Shown here piece by piece: positions 1 to 64,000 of a DNA stretch of 64,000 nucleotides. The DNA is from Scylla paramamosain (lineage: Eukaryota; Arthropoda; Malacostraca; Decapoda; Portunidae). Every line of letters starts with the position of its first letter. Position 1 is the first letter of the stretch. The stretch spans positions 6,972,001 through 7,036,000 of the forward strand of contig NC_087163.1 of assembly GCF_035594125.1 (NCBI RefSeq). The letters run 5' to 3'. Made by a program: the position numbers and the translations under genes. Below the pieces are notes generated by a model, which was given only the letters and a program-made list of their open reading frames with translations, was not told the DNA's origin and did no database searches.

Positions 1-550
1 TACATTCATTTAACCACTTTCCACATCCTTTACACTTGCCTTCATTTCCTCATTTCCTTTCTGAACAGTTTCTACTTTTTCCTTTATTTATTTCTTTAAA
101 CAGTCATTTTCCACCTTTGACTTCTCATTTTTATCTTCCATCTCCATCAACTTTGCCATGATAATCAACTCCTCACCTGTCTCCTGGTGTGCCTCCAATG
201 TCTTTATTCTCTCCACTAACTTGTCCATCATTTCTTCCATATATAAAATTTTCCTATACTATAATCTATAATTTAGTTCTCTTTCTTCACCAGTAAAACC
301 TTCAAAGGACCCCCGTTATTTTGGGGTGCCGCCCTCCACCATTTTGTCCAAAGTGTAAACAAACCAACCAAACTTTCCTAGAGATGGATGGGATAACTAT
401 ACTCACATACTGTTTTTCCCCTTCCTATTTACCACCTAGGTATTCCTGGGTCTTCATATCATAACTTGTTCCACCATAAGCGATTTGTGTTATTCCTTCC
501 TTCAATGTGTAGAGCACTAGGAAACACGTCCTGTCAGCTCCGCTGCCGCC

Positions 551-552
<2 letters not shown>
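1..552 (-). mobile_element. Family A LINE copy A0, 5' part (runs off left edge)
   Basis: Read on the minus strand, this begins right after a (CA)n tract with a GC-richer 5' leader and then a coiled-coil ORF1 start at 240 (MEEMMDKLVERIKTLEAHQE...). An in-frame stop follows within about 50 codons, so the copy is decayed. The Lys/Glu/Met heptad-like composition matches the ORF1 starts of copies A1 and A4. The rest of the element lies to the left of the window. Confidence 0.6.

Positions 553-621
<69 letters not shown>
553..621. repeat. (TG)n microsatellite at the A0/A1 junction
   Basis: Uninterrupted TG tract. On the minus strand it is the (CA)n tail of LINE A1 and the immediate upstream flank of LINE A0. 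Confidence 0.95.
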
Positions 622-625
<4 letters not shown>

Positions 626-3600
626 TTACCTAGTTGTATTTACCTAGTTGTGAAATACAGGACAAGAACCACACTAGGCTCATGCTGTCCCGTCTCAATA
701 TCGACTTTTATCTAATATTTTTTTTTTTATTTATGAATTGTCTTTGCACACACAGTCTCATCCTTAAGTTCATTCCACACTGTTATACTTCTGTGTGGGA
801 AGCTATGTTTCTTGATGTCTCTTCTGCAAACACTCCTTTTCAGTCTCCTTCCATGTCCTCTTGTGCCTCTCGTATCTGGTATCTCTGTCCAACTTTTCCA
901 TTCCTTCCAATATTCTATATATTGCTATCAAATCACCCCTTTCCCTTGTTTTCTCATAACTATACTCTCTTAAGCTTGCAGGGATTTTAGTTGCAGCTTT
1001 CTGTATTCTTTCTAACTTTCTTGTATCCTTTTTTCAAACCTGGCGACCACACTAATGCTGCATACTCCAATCTCGGACGTATCATCGTTGTTATCAGTTT
1101 TTTTTATCATATCTTCATCAATATAGGAGAATGCTATCTTGATGTTTCTCAACAGATTATATATTTCTCCTATAATTTTGTTTATGTGCTTCCCAAATGA
1201 TAAATTATCAGTAATAATTACTCCTAGGTCTTTTTCATCTTATCTTATAGAGATTTCCTCATTCCCTAAGTAATAGTTGCCAACTGGTCTTTTCACACAT
1301 TTTCCAAACCTCATCACACTACAATTTTTAGCATTAAACTCCATGTTCCATCTCAACGATCATTCATTAATTTTAATTAAGTCCTGATTTAAAGCACTGC
1401 AATCCTCTTCATTTGTTACTTTCCTCATAATCTTAGCGTCATCAGCGAAAAGGTTCATGTAACTTTCTATGCCTTCTGTCATATCATTTACATAAACTGT
1501 GAACTTAATAGGTGCAAGTACCAAACCTTGTGGGACTCCACTTATTACTGTTCTCCAGTTTGACTTGTTGCCTTTAATTACTGTCCTCATTTTTTCTGTT
1601 TGTCAAAAAGTCAGTCATCCACTTTAACAGTGATCTGCCAAGTCCTCTAATTTTTTTCCAATTTCCATATTAGTCTTCTGTGTGGAACTTTATTGAATGC
1701 TTTTCTCAGATCTAAGTATATGCAGTCAGCCCATCCATCTCTCTCTTGCATTATATCTATTACTCTCAAGTAGAAACTTATCAAATTCGTAACACAAGAT
1801 CTTCCTTTTCCGAAACCAAACTGTTTCTCTGTTATCACCTTGTTGTCTTCTAGGTATTTCACCCATCTGTTCTTGATAATCTTTTCACAAATCTTCGCCA
1901 CCACACTTGTGAGCGATACAAGTCTATAATTTAATGGATCTTCTTTACTTCCAGTCTTGTGGATTGGGGTGATATCTGCCCGTTCCAGTCTATGGGTACT
2001 CTACCTTTTACCAGAGTAGTGCTAATTATATTGTGCAATGCTGATAATAATTGTGAGCTACACTCTTTTAAAATCCAACTCAATACACCATCAGGACCCA
2101 TTGCTTTCCTTACATCCAGGTCTTCCAACATATTCTTTACTTCCTCTACTGATGTTTTAATCTTTAGGCCGGTCCTTTTTTTCTAACGCTGTCCTCTCAC
2201 CTCTGAAATAATTTTCCTTAGTAAATACAGAGTGGAAGTATCTGTTAAACACTTCAGCTACCCCTTCTGGGTCACCCACTGTCTGTTCTCCAGCTTTTAT
2301 CGTACTTATTTCATCTTTACTCTTTAATTTTCCATTAATGAATTTATGAAATAATTTTGGTGGGTCTTTACATTTCTCCACAACTTTCCTTTCAAAATTT
2401 TTCTGCTCATCTCTGCGAGTTTTGACATATTCGTTCCTCTTCCTTATATAATTGCTCCACAGGTCCAGTCTCTTGTTTTTCTTCCACTTGTTCTTTTTCT
2501 TCCACTTGCTTTTTCTTTCCAATCTAGCTGTTGCACATCTGTTGTACCAATCGTTTTCGAAAAGGTTCTCTGTTGGTTTTTTGGGTACCCATTTCTCTAC
2601 TCCCTTATTATAAATGTCCAGGAAAGCTGTCCACTTTTCCTCTATGTCTTCCTTTTGAATAACTATGTTCCAATTCACTTCACTGAAATACTTCCTAAGT
2701 TGTCCAAAAGTTAGTCTTGCTGTAGTTTAGCCATTCTCTTCTGTGGTCCTCTTTCCTTATATTGAGGTTATTATCCATAACTGTGAACTGAATCAGCATA
2801 TGATCACTTTTTCCTATTGGGTTTATGTATTTAAGGTCTTCTACTATTTCTTGTTCCTTGGTGAAAATTAGATTGAGCCTTGAAGATGCTTCATTTCCCC
2901 TAAATCTAGTGTCATCTGTAACCCATTGTGTCAGGAAATTTTCGATAGCCAGGTCTAGTAGCTTGTTCCCCCATGATGACTCACTGCATTCTGTGGTCCA
3001 ATTCTCCCAAGATATCTCTTTACAGTTAAAGTCCCCCATCAGGAGTATATCGTCATTTTCCTCAAGCAGCTCTTCTAAACATGTCCTTGTGTCCTCAAGC
3101 ATTTTCTTATATTCATCCTCTCTCCAAGAGTTGGAATAGGGGGAACATAAGTAACCACAACATTACAGTATCTTCCCACATTCTGTCTTAAGCTTATTTT
3201 CAATATTTCTGCCTCCTCTACCCCATATGTGACAGATTCCACTAATAAATCCTTCCTAACTAGAAGCATCACACCTCCTCCCCATTTATTCTTCCTATTT
3301 CTCATCCAGAGGTTGCATTTTCCTTCACCAATATTTAATGTATCCCCTTCACTTGCCAATTTAGTTTCAACGATTCCCGTGATGTCCGGTTTCTCCTCTT
3401 TTAAATAGTCTTCTGGTTCCAACACTGCCGACATTAGTCCATTTTATATTCGTGTATGCTACTTTAAGTCTTCCCCTTCTGCATTTACTTCCCTCTTGTA
3501 CCACTTTCTCAACCTCATGTCCATAACCCTCCAAAAGAACTGTTTTTTCTCCACCTCTGATAATTTTCCATTTTTTTCATTTGTTTCTTTTCTTACTTCA

Positions 3601-4550
3601 TTTATAGTATCTCTCTTTTCTCTGGTTCTATCTTTTTTTATCCACACTTGTTTGTATTCTTCCACCTTGGCCACTTTCCAGGATTTACTCAGTGTTTCTT
3701 CAGCTGCCACTTGTGATCTAAACCTTATTTTCATAGTACGCTGTCCACCCTCAACATATCTACCCAATCTTTTAATTTTTCAATCTCTCCAGTTAGCTCT
3801 TTTTCTTTTTGTAATGTTCCCACTAATTTTTCCACACATATCTTTTTCTTCTTTTCTCTTTCAGTCAACTGAGATGTACACTCTTCCTTCAGGCCGAATA
3901 CCACAACAGTTTTTTTCTTATCTACAGTGTCTCTCACCAAGTTTTCTTTCTGTTTTATAACTTGAACAATTTTTTTCTGTTAGCTTTGTGTCGTTTGTCT
4001 TTGTTTGTTCCTCCACAATTTTCCTCTTGTTCTTTCTTCCAATTTTCCTGTTTTACGTTTAACTCTTCAACTTTGCCTTCATATTCCATTGCTTTCTTTT
4101 CATATAACATTAGTTTTTTATGTAGATCATCGTATGCACCTTTCCACACCCCCTTCATGGTGATCAAAGTTTCAACCATCTTCTCCATCTTGTCAAATCT
4201 ATCCTTCATTTCCTTCATTTCGGTTTCCAGTGTGATAATTCTCCTTCTCATCATTGCTTCCCAGACCTTCGGTCCTCTTCCCCAAATCCCGAGAAGTCTC
4301 TCTGTCTCGCCTTCGGGACAGTCCCCATTGGTGTAAACAACATAGTGGGGACTGAAGTAACCCCCTCTTCACCACTCATTATAACAATTAAACTGCTTTC
4401 TACAAAACACTTTTGGAGACAGGTCAGCAACGAGTAAAACCAGTGTGAACTCTCACCACTGTATTTCCACTAGGGCAGCTCTCAGTGACGTAGATGGCTG
4501 GATTTGTAGGAGCGCCTGTTTGCGTTGACCTCTCTGTCCGCCATGACAGG
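621..4550 (-). mobile_element. Family A LINE copy A1, near full length (3.9 kb)
   Basis: CR1/L2-like non-LTR retrotransposon in degenerate but ordered form. From the right: 5' leader 4255-4550; ORF1 4254-3459 in three frames, with a coiled coil (ITLETEMKEMKDRFDKMEK), an RRM-like start (KTVVVFGLKEE) and a basic end (FFWRVMDMRLRKWYKR); endonuclease 3434-2695 with MGDFNCKEISW and GKSDHML; RT 2678-1360 with DLRKAFNKVPHR, SGVPQGLVLAP and FADD; C-terminal part to 634. The 3' end at 621-650 is two copies of a 14-bp repeat (CAACTAGGTAAATA) followed by (CA)n. Several frameshifts and stops make it inactive. TG repeats flank both ends. Confidence 0.88.

Positions 4551-7756
<3,206 letters not shown>

Positions 7757-7835
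<79 letters not shown>
7757..7835. repeat. (TA)n microsatellite
   Basis: TA tract abutting the truncated 5' end of LINE B1. 7836-8239 is AT-rich intron with nothing recognised. Confidence 0.95.
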
Positions 7836-7839
<4 letters not shown>

Positions 7840-8239
7840 ATAACTTAAGAGAATAATAAAATCATCCTTTATTACTGTTCAAGAAAAGGTCAACTGCTGT
7901 GCAGTAATTTTGTCAACTGTCCTGCAGGACCAAGAACTTTGAAAACAATAATGATGAAAATAACATCTACTGTGGCAAAACATGATGAAAATGAGAATGC
8001 TATACAACTCTCAAAAATGTAAGTCATAAAACATTCACATATCAAAAGTTCTTCATAATCTCATTTGTTAACAATACTGTAATTGGAGCCTTATAAGTTC
8101 CAAATTGAATTCAGGCTCCTCTTCACAATTCTTATTAATACATCACCAGATTTCTGACATTCCCATTGATGTCCTGTAAAGCCTAATTAGAAGATCCAAG
8201 TTCAACATTACAGCTTAATTTGTACAAAGAGATGCTTAC

Positions 8240-61055
<52,816 letters not shown>

Positions 61056-61420
61056 CTGCAAAAAAAATTCAATACGCTTTGAACCATTACTTATAAACCA
61101 AGTTATTGAAAAGTATTTAACATGTACATGGTTGAAGTCAACTGACACTCACATAATGCAGGACTAGGATGGTTATGATGTCAATTGACATTTTGTTCGT
61201 ATTTCAAGCTAGGCTTAAACAAATACATGACTGTGTCATTATTTTGAACTTTCTTTGCTATCAGTGAACTATCACCCATGGCCTAGACTCCCTCTCTCCC
61301 CCTCCAGCTCTTTCCATCCCCTTCCATTTTCTCCCTCCTACCATACCCAGTGAGCTGGTGGGAAGTGCATGTAACTTTACACCCCCAACCACAATAGTGC
61401 AGTGTTACCATGATCTATAG

Positions 61421-62876
61421 CCATCCATCCATCCATCCATCTATCCACTTATCCATTCATCCATACACTCCTCCATTTGTCCACTTATTCATGCATCCAC
61501 TCATACATTCATCCATATATCCATCTATTTACATATTCATTCATCCAGCTATCTACCCATCCATTTAGCCATTCACCTAACTATCCATCCAGTCACTACC
61601 TAATCATTCATTCATCCACTCATACATCCATCTATCCATCCACTCATCCATCCATCCATCCATCTATCTTCCCATCCATACAGCCATCCATCTCATACGT
61701 TCATCCATATGTCCATCTACTTACCTATCCATTCATCCACCCATCCATACACACATTCACCCATCCACTCATACATACATCCATCTATCCACTAATCCAT
61801 CCATTCATCTGCTCATCCATCCATCCATTTATCCACTCATTCATCCATATATCCATGCACCCATCTATCAATACATCTACTCGTATCCAACCATCCATCC
61901 ATCCATGTATCTACCCATTCATCCATCCATCCATCCATCTATTCATTCATTCATCCATCCACCTATCCATTCATCAATCCATTCACCTGTCCATCCATCC
62001 ATCCAGTCATCAATCTATTAACTCCTCCAACCATCAATCTATCTACCCATCTGCTCATCTATTCATTCTTCCACTCATCCACCCACTCCTACATCCATCC
62101 ATCTACTCATCCATACATCCATCCACTCATCCATCCTTCCATTTATCCACTCATCCATCCAGCCATCCATCTATCCTTCATCCATTCATCCACTAATAGA
62201 ACCATCCATATATTCATCCATCCATCCAATCATACATTTATCCATCTATTCACTCACCCATCCACTCCTACACCCTCCATCTATCCATCTACTCATCCAT
62301 CCAACCATCCACTTATTCATTCACTCATCCATCCATCCATCCATCCAGCTGTCCATATATCAACTCACCCTCCATATATATATATCCATTTATTTATCCA
62401 CTAATCCATCAATTCATCCACCTATGCACCCATCTAACCATTTATCCAACTATCCATTCACTCATACATCCATCCATCTGTCAACTGCTCCATCCCATCC
62501 ATCTACTCATCTGTTGATCCACTCATCTAACCATCCATCCATCCATCCATCCACTCATCTATCCATTTATCCATCCATCCAATCATACATATATCCACTC
62601 ACCCATCCATCCATCCATTTATCTACCCATTTATCCATTCAGCCATCTATCCACTAATCTATCTATCCACTTATGCATACATACATTTATCCATTCATTC
62701 ATTCATCCATCTATCCATTGATCTACCTATCCACTTTCATCCTTCAATCAATACATCTACCCACTCATCTGTCCATCATTCCACCTATCCACTTGTCCAT
62801 CTGCATATATATCCACTGATCCATCCATCCATCTATTCACTCATCCATCTACCTATCCACTCATCAATCCATCCAT
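61421..62876. repeat. 1.46-kb degenerate (CCAT)n satellite
   Basis: Long array of CCAT/CTAT/TCAT/CACT tetramers with no clear higher-order period. It gives long meaningless open frames rich in Ile, His, Pro and Ser (for example 61477-62196). It lies upstream of exon e1 in an unc80 intron. Confidence 0.95.
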
Positions 62877-62879
62877 GAA

Positions 62880-63000
62880 AACTGCTTCCCAAAATGTTTC
62901 CTGAATATTTGCAAACTATCTGCAAACATTTGGAAAGCATTTTAGAAACATTTGAGAAACAATCTGGAAACACTGTTTTCAAACAATGTTTCAGGGTGTT
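62880..63000. repeat. Short GAAACATTTG-like repeats
   Basis: Several imperfect copies of about 20 bp around GCAAACATTTGGAAA, AGAAACATTTGAGAAACA and GGAAACACTGTTTTCAAACA; partly self-complementary. No coding capacity seen. Confidence 0.6.
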
Positions 63001-63082
63001 GAGGCCTTAAAGGACCTGGATCAAGGTAAAGATGTGCTTGAGCATACTTTTCCTTTTCTTCCTCCATCCACCCTGCCCATGC

Positions 63083-63089
<7 letters not shown>

Positions 63090-63129
<40 letters not shown>
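63090..63129. repeat. (CA)n microsatellite
   Basis: Pure CA tract lying directly against the truncated 5' end of LINE A12. Confidence 0.95.
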
Positions 63130-63130
<1 letters not shown>

Positions 63131-64000
63131 ACTAGAGTGGTGGATATAATGCAAGAAAGAGATGGATGGGCTGATTGTGTTTATTTAGACCTGAAGAAGG
63201 CCTTTGATAAAGTGCCACACAGGAAATTGTTGTGGAAGTTGAAGCATAATGGTGGGCTAAGGGGGGGGCCTGCTGAGATGGATGGAAAATTTCTTGACAA
63301 ACAGAAAAATGAGAATGGTGGTAAAAGATAAAAAATCATCATGGAGGGAAGTCATAAGTGGAGTACCCCAAGGCTCAGTACTTGCACCAATCATGTTTGC
63401 AGTCTATATAAATGATATGACAGAGTGTGAACAACTACATGAGCCTTTTTGTGGATGATGCAAAGTTGCTGAAGAAAGTTGAGAGTGCAGAGGACTATGG
63501 AACGTTACAAGAAGACCTGAACAAGATATCAGAGTGGAGTTATAGATGGGAAATGGAATTTAATTTAAAGAAGTGTTAAAATAATAGAATTTGGAAAAAG
63601 TACAAGAAGAGTAAAAGGAAATTATGGGTTGAATGGTGTAAGGTTGAGTGGAGCAGAAGAGGAAAAGGATCTTGGTGTCACAGTGACTGAGAACCTGACC
63701 CCGGAGAGACATTAGCAAAATTACAGGAGAAACCTATAACTTGTTGAGAAGAATAAGGCAGGGCTTTGCGTATATGGATGAAGAGATGGTCAGGAAGATG
63801 ATTGTGTTGCTGATAAGACCTAGACTAGAATATGCAGCAGTAGTGTGGCTGTCATACAAGAAAAAGAATATAAGGAAGTTGGAGAGAGTTCAGAGAGCAG
63901 CTACGAAGATGGTACCAAGTATCTGGGACTTGTCATATGAAGAGAGACTGGAAAGGATACAGCTACCAACATTGGAAAAGAGGAGAGAAAGGGGAGACTT
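63130..64000 (+). mobile_element. Family A LINE copy A12, 5'-truncated, runs off right edge
   Basis: Starts within the RT immediately after (CA)n: TRVVDIMQERDGWADCVYLD, LKKAFDKVPHRKLLWKLKHN, then in another frame SGVPQGSVLAPIMFAVYIND, LFVDDAKLLKKVE (FVDD at the catalytic site), and further on RPRLEYAAVVWLS and LERIQLPTLEKRRERGDL at the right edge. Frameshifts near 63270 and 63430 and a stop near 63575. Confidence 0.88.

Noticed and set aside
541..660. Regularly spaced TATTTACCTAGTTG units considered as a CRISPR-like or regulatory array
   Set aside because: They are one to two LINE 3' terminal units per copy, without spacers of constant length, in an animal genome.
3496..4336. Plus-strand open frames opposite LINE A1 ORF1 (and likewise 18702-19358, 23654-24200, 27991-28411)
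   Set aside because: They are antisense shadows of the Lys/Glu-rich LINE ORF1 and linker regions, giving Phe/Ser/Leu-rich nonsense.
61477..62196. 239-residue open frame rich in Ile, His, Pro and Ser
   Set aside because: It is a translation of the degenerate (CCAT)n satellite. No start context, no domain, and all three frames are similarly open.

Overview
The window looks like intronic and exonic DNA from an animal nuclear genome, most likely a decapod crustacean (crab-like). Genes are split by GT-AG introns, the DNA is AT-rich, long (TA)n, (TG)n and (GA)n microsatellites are very abundant, and most of the rest is non-LTR retrotransposon of types familiar from crab genomes. The decapod assignment is inference. 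I see no rRNA, tRNA, CRISPR or bacterial-style operon.

One host gene crosses the window on the minus strand: an UNC80 homologue, the large cytoplasmic scaffold of the NALCN sodium-leak channel complex. Fourteen exons, read right to left from 61055 to 8240, join with consistent intron phases into one open frame of about 2.33 kb (about 777 codons). They cover an internal part of the protein; both ends lie outside the window. Exons e1-e5 lie at 50.4-61.1 kb and e6-e14 at 8.2-15.3 kb. A 35-kb intron loaded with transposons separates the two groups.

The rest is mobile DNA and simple repeats. Family A is a CR1/L2-like LINE: ORF1 with coiled coil and RRM-like part, ORF2 with endonuclease plus reverse transcriptase, and a 3' end built of a 14-bp repeat followed by (CA)n. 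It has copies at 1-552, 621-4550, 16386-32700 (six in a row, all minus), 33345-38755 (plus) and 63130-64000 (plus). Family B is a Jockey/I-like LINE with a poly(A) tail, with copies at 5261-7755, 25451-26082, about 39145-40500 and about 40840-44011. DNA transposons include a Tc1/mariner element with an intact transposase (46475-about 47850), a deleted Tc1-like element with ~370-bp inverted repeats (44052-45061), and four TA-flanked short elements (4687-5157, 8870-9435, 40562-44047 split by a LINE, 45631-46372).

The most unusual structure is the family A arrangement. From 16.4 to 32.7 kb six divergent copies lie head to tail, and at five junctions the (CA)n tail (in one case a single TG) of one copy runs directly into the 5' end of the next. 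Isolated copies at 621-4550 and 63130 also abut (TG/CA)n on their 5' side. This suggests a LINE lineage that inserts into CA/TG microsatellites, including its own tails, and so builds serial arrays. Two plus-strand truncated copies do not follow the pattern. The region at 553-7835 is a related case: a compound (TG)n(TA)n tract split by three unrelated elements.
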